From Verrucomicrobiota bacterium (lineage in GTDB: Bacteria > Verrucomicrobiota > Verrucomicrobiia > Limisphaerales > AV2): a stretch of 10,209 nt of DNA. Below, in pieces: positions 1 through 7,046 of this stretch. Numbering within the stretch: position 1 is the stretch's first letter; each line of letters opens with the position of its first letter. The DNA is taken from positions 1 through 10,209 of the forward strand of contig QHOP01000060.1 in assembly GCA_003219345.1 (NCBI GenBank), given 5' to 3'. A model generated the notes under the pieces. It made no database searches and was not told where the DNA came from. It worked only from the letters and a program-made list of their open reading frames with translations. The position numbers and the translations under genes were made by a program.

Positions 1-1041
1 CGGAAAACCCGGTGGCGCAAAGACCATGTCATTGGCGCCTTCGCTTTCATGCCCGGTGAATGGGTCGGGCAAGGGCTGGAAGGCGATCAACGGTTGAATG
101 CCGGCGCCGCCGACGATCCTCCCGGTGCGATACTCGGTGTAGTTGTTCGGGAAACCAAAATACTCCGTCAATCCACCGATGTTGGTTCTGGCAATGAAAT
201 TCAGTTCATCCGCGCTCAACGGTTCATTGGGGTCCACCAGGCCGTCAATGCCGTTATCCTGAAAATACTAATCGCCGGTGGCAGGGTGAAAAGCGTAACC
301 GGCAGGATTGCGCAGGCCGTTGGCGAGGTGCGTCAGGTTGGCCGCGGTCACGTTGGTGCCGTGGTCCGTGACGGTGAGCAGGTAAGCGGAGTCGCCCGGC
401 AAGGTCCCGCTCGCGCCGGGGATGTTGGCGTTGGAGAGAGTGGCGCTGCGGGTCGTCACGGCGAAATTGGTCTCCGAACCCACTTGGAAGAGCAGGTCGT
501 AACTGTTGGTCTGCCCCGGAGTCTGACGAATGCTCAGCGCCGAGTTCGGATGATACCACGAACCGGGATAGTTGATGATGATCCGCCCCACGAGCGTGAG
601 AGGATCAGAAGGGGAGGCGCCGGCTCGCAGCACGGTGATCGGCTTGGTCTGGCTGGTCACGAAAACGAGATTGCCTCCCACGCGAACAGCGGTCTGGCTT
701 CCCGGCAGGCCGCTGTAAAGCACCGTTCCCGGACCATCCGCAATGCCGTCCTGGTTCGTGTCCACGAGTCGGACCAGGCTTCCGGTCGAACTGAAAAAAT
801 TTGCGCCCTGACTGATGGCCACCAGGAGCGAACCATCCGAGAGTTTCGCCATGCCCAACGGGAAATCCAGGCCGCTGGCGAACGTCGTGATCCGAAAGTC
901 GCTCGCGTTGACGCCTGGCCCCTGGACTGTAAATGGCTGCCCGAAGGCGGTCCCAAGACAAAGAAACGCGGTGAACATCGACACGGTAAAACGGACAATC
1001 TGCCCGGAGGACATTAACAAATTGGATTTCGCAATCATCAT
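1..1041 (-). pseudogene. Secreted glucose/sorbosone dehydrogenase-like beta-propeller protein, 5' part, interrupted by an in-frame TAG
   Basis: The frame reads from an ATG at 1041 (a second ATG follows at once, another is at 1014) to a TAG at 270-268, giving 257 residues. The same frame then stays open for 89 more codons to the left edge and reads like the continuation of the same protein (YFQDNGIDGLVDPNEP...). Residues 1-34 form a signal peptide ending near AFGQ. What follows resembles PQQ-type sugar dehydrogenase (GSDH-like) propellers: FASGLDFPLGMAKLSDGSLL, then a DTNQDGIADG segment, and GLRNPAGYAFHPATGD just before the stop, where this family usually continues DLYFQDNG or similar. The expected role is oxidation of a sugar or similar compound in the periplasm; substrate and cofactor are unknown. 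No clear Shine-Dalgarno precedes any start. TAG is also the normal terminator of three other genes here, so general amber recoding is unlikely. The interruption is a nonsense mutation or a sequence error. Confidence 0.75.
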
Positions 1042-1122
1042 TAACGTATTGCCGGGATGCTTCGCCGGATAAAACGGGTTGTGCGGGGCGCTATCGAGCC
1101 CGGTCGGCAAGATTTTCGAAGA

Positions 1123-1185
1123 CCCCTCACTCTGTTCCCCTCCCCATCCGATGGGGAGAGGGTGGCCTTCAGGCCAGGTGAGGGG
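1123..1185. repeat. C/G-tract palindromic repeat in a divergent spacer
   Basis: The ends pair perfectly (CCCCTCAC at 1123-1130 with GTGAGGGG at 1178-1185). Two further hairpins lie inside: TCCCCAT/ATGGGGA around 1141-1157, and TGGCCT/AGGCCA at 1163-1176. The structure is cruciform-like, as in dispersed intergenic palindromes of many verrucomicrobial genomes. There is no T-run, so it is not a typical intrinsic terminator, and as it lies between two divergent genes it terminates neither. The rest of the 1042-1284 spacer shows no convincing gene. Confidence 0.7.
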
Positions 1186-1284
1186 AATACATGCGCACAT
1201 CAGCTTGGTGAGGGCGCCGAGCTGCGCGCGGTTGTGCGTGGGGTGGATTTCTCGAATTGACAGGCGGAGGTTTACGTCCAGAAG

Positions 1285-2676
1285 ATGTATCCTATGAACC
1301 AAAGCCCAACCAACCTCACTTCACGTCGCGAATTTATCAAAAGCACAGGCAAAATCGCCGCGGCTTCGGCCTTGGCGGGAGTGGCCATTCCACACGTTCA
1401 CGCGGCGGAGAACAACACCATCCAAGTCGCCCTGATTGGCTGCGGTGGCCGCGGCGGTGGCGCCGCCGATAACGCTTTGTCGGTCCAAAACGGCCCGACC
1501 AAACTCGTGGCCATGGCCGACGTTTTCGATCACCGGCTCAAGAGCAGTTACGACGCTTTGAAACGGCAACACCCCGAGCTGGTGGATGTGCCCGAAGACC
1601 GCAAGTTCATCGGGTTCGACGCTTACAAGAAGGCGATGGACTGCCTGAAACCCGGCGACATTGCGATCTTTACCACGCCGCTGGCGTTTCGCTGGGTCCA
1701 TTTTACTTACGCCATTCAAAAGGGGCTCAACGTCTTCATGGAAAAGCCGCTGACGGCGGATGGTCCGACCTCCCGCCGGATGCTCGCGCTCTCCGAGGAG
1801 GCGACAGCGAAGAACCTGAAAGTAGGAGTGGGATTGATGTCCCGCCACAGCCGGGCGCTCCAGGAACTGCAACAGCGCATCCAGGATGGCGAGATCGGCG
1901 ACCTCATTCTGCTGCGCGGCTACCGGATGCATGGACCGGTCGGATCGGCGTTCTCGGAAAAATGGCCCGGCAAACCGAGTGAATTGCTCTGGCAGATTCA
2001 GCACTTCCACAGCTTCCTCTGGGCCAGCGGCGGGTGCTTCAGCGACTTTTACATCCACCACATCGATCATCTTTGCTGGATGAAGAACGCCTGGCCGGTC
2101 AAGGCCCAGGCGCTGGGTGGCCGCCATTATCGCGGCGATCACGTGGACCAGAACTTCGACAACTACTCCGTGGAATACACCTTCGCCGACGGCGCCAAGT
2201 TCATCATGGACGGGCGCTGCATCGTGGGTTGTGAGCCCAGATACTACAGCTTCGCGCAGGGCAGCAAAGGCATGGCCATCGTCTCGAAGGCCAACGACTG
2301 TGGGTTGCCCTCCAGTACTCACAAGGGCCAGAACCCGGATCGCCAAAACCTGCTTTGGACATCCAAAGTCGACCCGGACCAGCAGGATCCATATCTAAAC
2401 GAATGGAACGATCTGCTCGACGCGATCCGCAATGACAAACCCTATAATGAGGTCAAGCGGGGTGTGGAAGCCAGTCTGGTGACTTCCATGGGCCGCATGG
2501 CCGCGCACACCGGCCAGGAGATCACCTTCGAGGAAATGCTGAACTGCGAGCACGAGTTCGCGCCAGGTGTGGACAAGTTCACCATGGATTCATCGCCGCC
2601 GCTCCGGGCCGACACCGATGGGAGGTATCCGATCCCCAAGCCGGGGATCGTCAAACACCAGGAGTATGAGGCATAG
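1285..2676 (+). CDS. Tat-exported Gfo/Idh/MocA family oxidoreductase 1
   Basis: This 463-residue protein is an NAD(P)-dependent oxidoreductase of the Gfo/Idh/MocA family, expected to act on a sugar or cyclitol derivative. Residues 13-41 are a twin-arginine signal (SRREFIKS, hydrophobic stretch, cleavage near HAAE), so it is probably exported folded with its cofactor. The Rossmann fold opens with VALIGCGGRG (G52, G54, G57). The family EKP motif is at 153-155, with K154 the usual catalytic or nicotinamide-contacting lysine. The C-terminal domain has the dehydrogenase-type segment D254-FYI-HH-I-D261, supplying the likely catalytic histidine. The tail (MLNCEHEFAP..., PIPKPG) is typical of planctomycete/verrucomicrobial members. 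The start could be ATG 1285 or ATG 1294: GGAGG at 1266-1270 is rather far from both, while AGAAG at 1280-1284 would suit 1294. It is transcribed divergently from the propeller gene and ends in TAG. The family is certain; the substrate is unknown. Confidence 0.93.
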   Translation: MYPMNQSPTNLTSRREFIKSTGKIAAASALAGVAIPHVHAAENNTIQVALIGCGGRGGGAADNALSVQNGPTKLVAMADVFDHRLKSSYDALKRQHPELVDVPEDRKFIGFDAYKKAMDCLKPGDIAIFTTPLAFRWVHFTYAIQKGLNVFMEKPLTADGPTSRRMLALSEEATAKNLKVGVGLMSRHSRALQELQQRIQDGEIGDLILLRGYRMHGPVGSAFSEKWPGKPSELLWQIQHFHSFLWASGGCFSDFYIHHIDHLCWMKNAWPVKAQALGGRHYRGDHVDQNFDNYSVEYTFADGAKFIMDGRCIVGCEPRYYSFAQGSKGMAIVSKANDCGLPSSTHKGQNPDRQNLLWTSKVDPDQQDPYLNEWNDLLDAIRNDKPYNEVKRGVEASLVTSMGRMAAHTGQEITFEEMLNCEHEFAPGVDKFTMDSSPPLRADTDGRYPIPKPGIVKHQEYEA

Positions 2677-2788
2677 GCGCCCCGCCGAGGATCAGGTCAG
2701 GGAGATCGACACGAAGGCTTGTCGCGCGCCCTTAACCCAACGCCGCTCAGCCGCGTGGCCCCGCCCATTGAACAGATTCGTAAGGGAA

Positions 2789-3340
2789 CTAAAAGTGAAT
2801 CGGTATCCGACCTTCGGTGCGCCATTCTGCCCGTTTGAAGGCCATTTCCATGAGTGGTTCGAGATTGCTTCGGGCGGAGGCCACGACCATTCCCTCGCCG
2901 TTTAGCGTGAGGAGACAGGCTCTTACATTCCGCGTGGACCGGGCGTCGTTGCGCACATAGATGGCGACGAACTCGCGCTCGTTTATCACGGCAACCATGC
3001 GATCCCAGCCGCGGCTGGCCATGGCCTTGTCAACCGCGGATAGAATGACGGCGCGTTTGAGTTCCTTGTGGCCTTCGCGCAGTTTGTAAACGCCCACTTC
3101 GGCCCCACGAACGGCGTGCAAAGCAGTACGCGCTTCGGGCTCGAGATCGACGAAAGCGAGGCCAGCACGGGCGAGGTACAAGGTGATCGGGCCGACGCCA
3201 ATTTCGATTTTCTCGTCCCATTGGGCAGCCGCGGATTTCATCACGCTGTCCCGCAAGGCTCCGACATCAGAGCTGACTTTGAAACACCCGGTCAGCCCAA
3301 CGGAAAGCAGGGCCAACACAAACGCGATTCCCAATCTCAA
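2789..3340 (-). CDS. DUF4252-like lipoprotein
   Basis: With a TTG start at 3340 this is a 183-residue lipoprotein: a short positive N-terminus, a hydrophobic stretch LGIAFVLALLSVG, and the lipobox L16-T-G-C19. The remainder resembles the DUF4252 family, with GWDRMV at 111-116, a following beta-rich part (FVAIYVRND) and the NLEPL tail motif at 159-163. The protein encoded at 3583-4134 is also 183 residues and shares GW-[ED]-R-x-V and N-[IL]-EPL, so the two look like a paralogous pair. The role is unknown; DUF4252 proteins are small envelope proteins, often near sigma/anti-sigma genes, but none are seen here. The frame stays open upstream to ATG codons at 3526 and 3535, but that would place the signal peptide more than 60 residues in and translate a repeat, so I reject it. 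An ATG at 3350 is one base out of frame; a lost base in the CGCGCGG run could explain this. Confidence 0.72.
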   Translation of the reverse strand: MRLGIAFVLALLSVGLTGCFKVSSDVGALRDSVMKSAAAQWDEKIEIGVGPITLYLARAGLAFVDLEPEARTALHAVRGAEVGVYKLREGHKELKRAVILSAVDKAMASRGWDRMVAVINEREFVAIYVRNDARSTRNVRACLLTLNGEGMVVASARSNLEPLMEMAFKRAEWRTEGRIPIHF

Positions 3341-3365
3341 CCGCGCGCATGTCTCGCTGGCGTTC

Positions 3366-3435
3366 GTAGCCGCCGACGTGAGGAGGCGGATCTTCCGGTT
3401 CGAGTCGGAGTCCGCCTCATATCCGCGGCTGCAAC
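3366..3435. repeat. Palindromic element, short copy (arms about 25 bases)
   Basis: The left arm 3366-3390 (GTAGCCGCCGACGTGAGGAG then GCGGA) pairs with the right arm 3411-3435 at 18 of 25 positions. The 20-base loop contains TTCCGGTTCGAGTCGGAG and has no heptamer array. The arms match those of the copies at 5758-5851 and 7956-8049. It sits in the 242-base spacer between the two DUF4252-like genes, ending only 25 bases upstream of the lipoprotein start. The rest of that spacer shows no convincing gene. Confidence 0.8.
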
Positions 3436-3582
3436 ATAACCGTGTTTCGAGCCGAGCGTGACAATCTCGGGCCGTGAACGACTTGCTCCCCTCGGTGTTC
3501 GCGCGGAGATTCTCAGACGTTGCCATAGGGATCATCCTTTTCCATGAGCGTTGGGCCTGTGGTTGCCATCCTTGTTACAGCC

Positions 3583-4134
3583 TCATTTCTTCTCGACCGC
3601 CTGCCCGATCTTTTTAAGCGGCTCGATGTTGAATCGTTCCCCGATGACAGCGATCTTCTCCGCTTTGATATTGCCGACGATGTTAATGAACACGGCTTCA
3701 CGGTTGCTTTCGATGACGGTGACGACCACGCCCTCCACAGCTTCCTCGCCGCGGGTCTTGAGGTAAACGCCTACGTCTTCGTCCTTTTTCTGCGCGGTCA
3801 CGATGCGTTCCCAACCCTGAGCATCCAGGTCGCTGCGGATCTTCTTCACGCGCGCTTCCATCTCGGCGCGATTGCCGTCGTCCAGCCCGATGACGTTGAC
3901 CCGAACGCGGTGGAGACCGCGGAGGAGCTCCGCAATTTCCGGCTCGTTCTTCTCCGCGAGGCGCGCGACCATGGAGATCAGGTTGCTGGTGATGTGGACT
4001 TCGACGAATTCCCCGCCAGAGGCCGGCGGAGAGAACTTGCCGAAGTCAACATAGCCGGGAGGCGTGTTTTCGGCATGGATACCGACGCCAACGAAGGCGG
4101 CGAGCGTCAGAGCGTAACGGATAGGGTGTTTCAT
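3583..4134 (-). CDS. DUF4252 domain-containing secreted protein
   Basis: This 183-residue protein starts at ATG 4134 with a signal peptide (MKHPIRYALTLAAFVGVGIHA, cleavage near residue 21). Mature residues 40-175 look like DUF4252: a helical segment MVARLAEKNEPEIAELLRGL, the strand VRVNVIGLDD, GWERIV at 107-112, VGVYLKTRG, a further strand pair ending VFINIVGNI, and NIEPL at 169-173. Charge-rich helices alternate with short strands, and no catalytic motif is visible. The frame extends upstream to 4269, but the added residues look non-coding and overlap the start region of the divergent oxidoreductase gene, so I chose the signal-peptide start. It lies upstream of, and on the same strand as, the DUF4252-like lipoprotein gene, 242 bases away across a palindromic element; co-transcription is possible but not shown. 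The envelope location is well supported, the function unknown. Confidence 0.85.
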   Translation of the reverse strand: MKHPIRYALTLAAFVGVGIHAENTPPGYVDFGKFSPPASGGEFVEVHITSNLISMVARLAEKNEPEIAELLRGLHRVRVNVIGLDDGNRAEMEARVKKIRSDLDAQGWERIVTAQKKDEDVGVYLKTRGEEAVEGVVVTVIESNREAVFINIVGNIKAEKIAVIGERFNIEPLKKIGQAVEKK

Positions 4135-4255
4135 AATGATTCCGGGCGTTAATGGTTTCTGTTTTCCGATGTCCCATTCATCTGCCAATACCCGGAACCG
4201 GACCCGTGGGTTGCAGAAAAATGATGATGTCTTGTGTTTGCCGCCGAGTATGGCT

Positions 4256-4262
4256 AAAAGGG
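4256..4262 (+). promoter_or_regulatory. Ribosome binding site of oxidoreductase 2
   Basis: AAAAGGG ends five bases before ATG 4268. This favours 4268 over the in-frame ATG at 4250 and the far one at 4136, and it puts the twin-arginine motif at residues 3-4. The 133-base spacer 4135-4267 must also hold the promoters of both divergent genes; I see no convincing -35/-10 pair. Confidence 0.55.
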
Positions 4263-4267
4263 TCCCC

Positions 4268-5620
4268 ATGAACCGTCGAAAATTTCTTCAAACCGGCGCC
4301 ACTGCTGCGCTGGCCCTGTCAGCTCTCCCCCATTACGCCGCCGACTTTGGCGACATGAAAAAGCGCGTCGGCCTCATCGGCTGCGGCTGGTATGGCAAAT
4401 GTGACCTGTTTCGCTTGATTCAGGTTGCGCCCGTCGAGGTGGTGTCGCTTTGCGACGTGGATAAACGAATGCTCGCGGAGGCCGCGGACATGGTCGCCAC
4501 GCGCCAGGTCTCGAAAAAGAAGCCGCGCACCCACGGTGACTACCACGACATGCTGAAAGAGAAAGACCTCGACCTTGTGCTGATCGAGACGCCCGATCAC
4601 TGGCACGCCCTGCCGATGATCGAGGCTTGCCAGGCGGGCATTGACGTGTGGGTCCAGAAACCCATCAGCGTGGACATCGTGGAAGGCCAGGCAATGCTCG
4701 CGGCCGCCCGCAAGCACCAACGCGTCGTGCAAGTCAACACCCAACGCCGGAGCACACCGCATCTCATCGAAGCGCGCGATACGATCATCAAAGAAGGCAA
4801 ACTCGGCCAGATCGGTCACGTGGAGATTTGCTGTTACTGGCACATGCGCGCCAAAGGCAATCCGCCGGACAAAAATCCGCCCGATTACCTCGATTACGAA
4901 ATGTGGACCGGCCCGGCGCCGATGCGGCCGTACTGCGAATGGACGCACCCGCGCAGTTGGCGGGCGTTCATGGAATACGGCAATGGCATCGTCGGCGACA
5001 TGTGCATCCACATGCTCGACATGGTTCGCTGGATGATGGACCTCGGCTGGCCGAAAAAGGTCTCGTCATCCGGCGGCATACTGGTGGACAAGGCGAGCAA
5101 GGCGAACATCACCGACACGCAGACTGCCACGTTCGATTTCGGCGAGCTGCAAGTCGTCTGGAACCACCGTACGTGGGGTGAGGCGGTGGACGACAAGTAT
5201 CCCTGGAGCGCGACGTTCTATGGGGATAAGGGCACTTTGAAGGCCAGTGTGTTCAGCTACGATTTCATTCCGCCGGGCGCGAGCAAACCCGCCGCCCACG
5301 GCGAGCCGCTGTACGAATACGATAAATACCCCGAAGATCAGACGGAGAAAGACCTGGAGAAGCACTGCGCCTCGGCGATTCGCTGGCACATGAAGGATTT
5401 CCTCAAAGCGATTGCCTCGCGCAGCCGTCCGGTCGCCGACATCGAACAAGGCTACATCTCCACGACTTCATGCATCCTGGCCAATCTCTCGATGCGACTC
5501 GGCCGGAGCCTGAACTGGGACCCGGCAAAGGGGCAGGTGATTGGCGATGAAGAGGCCAACCGCCTTTTGCGCCGGTCGTACCGCGCGCCGTGGGTGCATC
5601 CGGAGCCTGCAAACGTCTGA
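4268..5620 (+). CDS. Tat-exported Gfo/Idh/MocA family oxidoreductase 2 (QKP variant)
   Basis: This 450-residue NAD(P)-dependent oxidoreductase begins with a compact twin-arginine signal (MNRRKFLQTGATAALALSAL, cleavage near HYAAD). The Rossmann motif VGLIGCGWYG has G38, G40 and G43. The usual EKP is QKP here (Q130-K131-P132), keeping the key lysine; many planctomycete/verrucomicrobial members share this. The catalytic-domain segment GDM-C-I-H-M-L-D has D244, H248 and D251. The C-terminal part (HMKDFLKAIASRSRPVADIE, NRLLRRSYRAPWVHP) matches the bacterial Gfo/Idh/MocA C-terminal extension. It is clearly a different subfamily from the protein at 1285-2676, so the two are not a recent duplication. 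The likely role is oxidation or epimerisation of a sugar derivative in the periplasm. Its stop is TGA at 5618-5620, just where repeat-rich sequence begins, so the last few residues might be altered. Confidence 0.93.
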   Translation: MNRRKFLQTGATAALALSALPHYAADFGDMKKRVGLIGCGWYGKCDLFRLIQVAPVEVVSLCDVDKRMLAEAADMVATRQVSKKKPRTHGDYHDMLKEKDLDLVLIETPDHWHALPMIEACQAGIDVWVQKPISVDIVEGQAMLAAARKHQRVVQVNTQRRSTPHLIEARDTIIKEGKLGQIGHVEICCYWHMRAKGNPPDKNPPDYLDYEMWTGPAPMRPYCEWTHPRSWRAFMEYGNGIVGDMCIHMLDMVRWMMDLGWPKKVSSSGGILVDKASKANITDTQTATFDFGELQVVWNHRTWGEAVDDKYPWSATFYGDKGTLKASVFSYDFIPPGASKPAAHGEPLYEYDKYPEDQTEKDLEKHCASAIRWHMKDFLKAIASRSRPVADIEQGYISTTSCILANLSMRLGRSLNWDPAKGQVIGDEEANRLLRRSYRAPWVHPEPANV

Positions 5621-5699
5621 GGACTCTGAAGACTTTGGGGAGCGGTCGTGGCGTCTCCCTCGCCCCACTGCCGTTGAATTAAGCCGGAACGGTTTCCTC

Positions 5700-5729
5700 C
5701 CACTCTTAATCGTAATCTTACTCCTAATC
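5700..5729. repeat. Degenerate hexamer tandem array
   Basis: Five consecutive six-base units run CCACTC, TTAATC, GTAATC, TTACTC, CTAATC (consensus NTAATC). The array is in the convergent 5621-5847 spacer, 28 bases left of the palindromic element. It is short but in register over all units. Confidence 0.5.
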
Positions 5730-5757
5730 TCCAAGAACCTCCCTCCCCCTGAACCTC

Positions 5758-5851
5758 GCAGCAGACGACGTGAGGAGGCTCTGACTCAATTCCGCGTTCC
5801 GCACTCCGCACTCCGCGTTTGAAAAGTGAGCCTCCTTATGTCGGCTGCTAC
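5758..5851. repeat. Palindromic element, 94-base copy with heptamer loop
   Basis: The left arm 5758-5780 (GCAGCAGACGACGTGAGGAG then GCT) pairs with the right arm 5829-5851 at 19 of 23 positions. The loop carries the heptamer array at 5791-5818. The right arm overlaps the last codon position of the minus-strand gene at 5848-6810 and supplies its TAG stop. Its total length equals that of the copy at 7956-8049. Confidence 0.85.
5791..5818. repeat. Heptamer tandem array (4 units)
   Basis: Four seven-base units in register: TCCGCGT, TCCGCAC, TCCGCAC, TCCGCGT. They lie in the loop of the palindromic element at 5758-5851. The same TCCG-start heptamer design recurs at 7143-7170 and 7991-8018. Confidence 0.85.
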
Positions 5852-6810
5852 GGTCCGCGCCAACCGGCCTTCTCAATGCGGCGGAATTCGGCCTCAACGT
5901 CCGTCCCTTCGTAGAAAGAAAGCCAACCGCGAAGGCGTTTGGTCTCGCCGGGCGCGCAGTCCGGGAATTTGGGATCCGAATGCAGACACGGCACCGGAGC
6001 ATTCGCCCACACGCGATGACACGGTGCCCACGCCGCGATAATCCAGCGTTTGCCATCAACGGAGCGGCAAGCCGCGTAAGGATTGGAAAAAACTTTGTTG
6101 TCGTTCGTTTGCTGCTCAAAACCCCTGGCGCCTTTGAGCATGATGCAATTCTGCACGCGCAAATCGCGCAGGGTTTCCTTCGAGCCATTCGTCAACCAGA
6201 GTTCCATCCGCACCGCATTGGTCGCCGGCATAACTTTCGCGCCAAAAACAATCCCGTTGGGCAACCTGCGCTCAACTTCAAACGTGCCGTCGGCGCGACG
6301 ATTCCATTCCAGTCTTTCCAACTCAATATTCTGTTGAGTCCAGATCGTGGGAACGTGCGTGTGGGCCAGATAAGTCAAGCCGAGGTTCGACCAGATCGCC
6401 TCCGGCACATCGATAACCACGTAGCTCTCCTCATCCCAAGGCGTGAACACGCTGAGCTTGGTTTCGCGTTGCGGATTGACCGCGCCTTCCAGGAAACCAA
6501 TGCGCGGATGCCGTCCGCCCGGATACGGCAGGACGAGCAACGGCGCGTTCGCCGCCCGCATCGGCTTGTTGCTTTTCCCGATCTTGAACCTCGCCAAGGC
6601 CGCGTTGATTTCGTCGTCGCTCAGGCCGGTCGCCGCCTTGATCTCCGCGGTGTTGAAGCGATGATACCAAACCATGTTCTCGAGCCAGAAGCGAAGATCC
6701 GATTCGCTTTTCGGTTGGCGGGAGTTGGACCGCTCAAGGTCCTCCGCGCACGAAAGACTCGTCGCAACGGCCAGCAGCCGGGTTGTGGTCCGAACGAGGC
6801 GAAAGTTCAT
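5848..6810 (-). CDS. Conserved secreted protein of unknown function
   Basis: With ATG 6810 this encodes 320 residues; an in-frame GTG at 6819 would add three. Residues 1-22 look like a signal peptide (MNFRLVRTTTRLLAVATSLSCA), with no proper lipobox. A helical segment at 38-75 (DLRFWLENMVWYHRF, then AEIKAATGLSDDEINAALARF) resembles a small helix-turn-helix-like bundle. A long beta-rich region follows, with PYPGGRHPRIGFLEGAVNPQ, TPWDEESYVVIDVPEAIW, YLAHTHVPTIW and a closing CAPGETKRLRGWLSFYEG. I recognise the pattern as a family of uncharacterised planctomycete/verrucomicrobial proteins but know no function. The many W, H and P residues suggest a carbohydrate-related role, which is only a guess. 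Its stop codon TAG (5850-5848) is part of the palindromic element, so the original C-terminus may have been trimmed or replaced. No Shine-Dalgarno is visible. It is transcribed divergently from the DUF1549/DUF1553 gene. Confidence 0.85.
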   Translation of the reverse strand: MNFRLVRTTTRLLAVATSLSCAEDLERSNSRQPKSESDLRFWLENMVWYHRFNTAEIKAATGLSDDEINAALARFKIGKSNKPMRAANAPLLVLPYPGGRHPRIGFLEGAVNPQRETKLSVFTPWDEESYVVIDVPEAIWSNLGLTYLAHTHVPTIWTQQNIELERLEWNRRADGTFEVERRLPNGIVFGAKVMPATNAVRMELWLTNGSKETLRDLRVQNCIMLKGARGFEQQTNDNKVFSNPYAACRSVDGKRWIIAAWAPCHRVWANAPVPCLHSDPKFPDCAPGETKRLRGWLSFYEGTDVEAEFRRIEKAGWRGP

Positions 6811-6973
6811 CGATGACACAAGATGCCGCTCGCCAACAAAAGCTTGTCACATAGGGCGCACGCCATTAGCAACGCTGCGTGGCCGGAGCGTCAAGAATAA
6901 ACCTGATACGCCGTCCGTTGAAACGTGCTCCGAAGGAGCGTTGCGGTCCGAGTAGTCGCACCCGTGATTTCAC

Positions 6974-6985
6974 AGCCGGCCGGCT
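6974..6985. other. 12-base perfect palindrome in a divergent promoter region
   Basis: AGCCGGCCGGCT lies about 62 bases before the start of the DUF1549/DUF1553 gene, in the 6811-7046 divergent spacer. It could be an operator, but chance is plausible in GC-rich DNA. The same spacer has a small hairpin (GCTCC-GAA-GGAGC, 6928-6940). I see no convincing promoter or gene in this stretch. Confidence 0.25.
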
Positions 6986-7046
6986 AAACTTGAAATTGGC
7001 AAGCGGCGGCGGTTCAGGCTAATGTCAACGCGAATTCAGCACCCTG

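Noticed and set aside
268..270. Programmed amber readthrough or pyrrolysine/suppressor recoding
   Set aside because: No downstream recoding structure was recognised, and TAG ends other intact genes in the window; mutation or sequence error is simpler.
49..1017. Long plus-strand open frame (322 codons) opposite the propeller gene
   Set aside because: The translation is low-complexity and R/G/V-rich with no domain or signal. The opposite strand reads as a coherent secreted propeller; GC-rich DNA often leaves antisense frames open.
1123..1185. Rho-independent terminator
   Set aside because: No T-run follows on either strand, and the site lies between divergent gene starts.
1257..1285. TTGACA at 1257-1262 as the -35 of a promoter for oxidoreductase 1
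   Set aside because: At 17-base spacing the -10 would be AGAAGA overlapping the start codon; no acceptable -10 is present.
1321..2346. Long minus-strand open frame (341 codons) inside oxidoreductase 1
   Set aside because: It is fully antisense to a clear Gfo/Idh/MocA gene and has no recognisable motif of its own.
3544..4152. Plus-strand open frame opposite the DUF4252 gene
   Set aside because: It is antisense to a protein with a signal peptide and family motifs; the plus-strand product has none.
5452..5811. Minus-strand open frame in the convergent spacer (119 codons)
   Set aside because: It is largely made of translated hexamer and heptamer repeats and the antisense of oxidoreductase 2.
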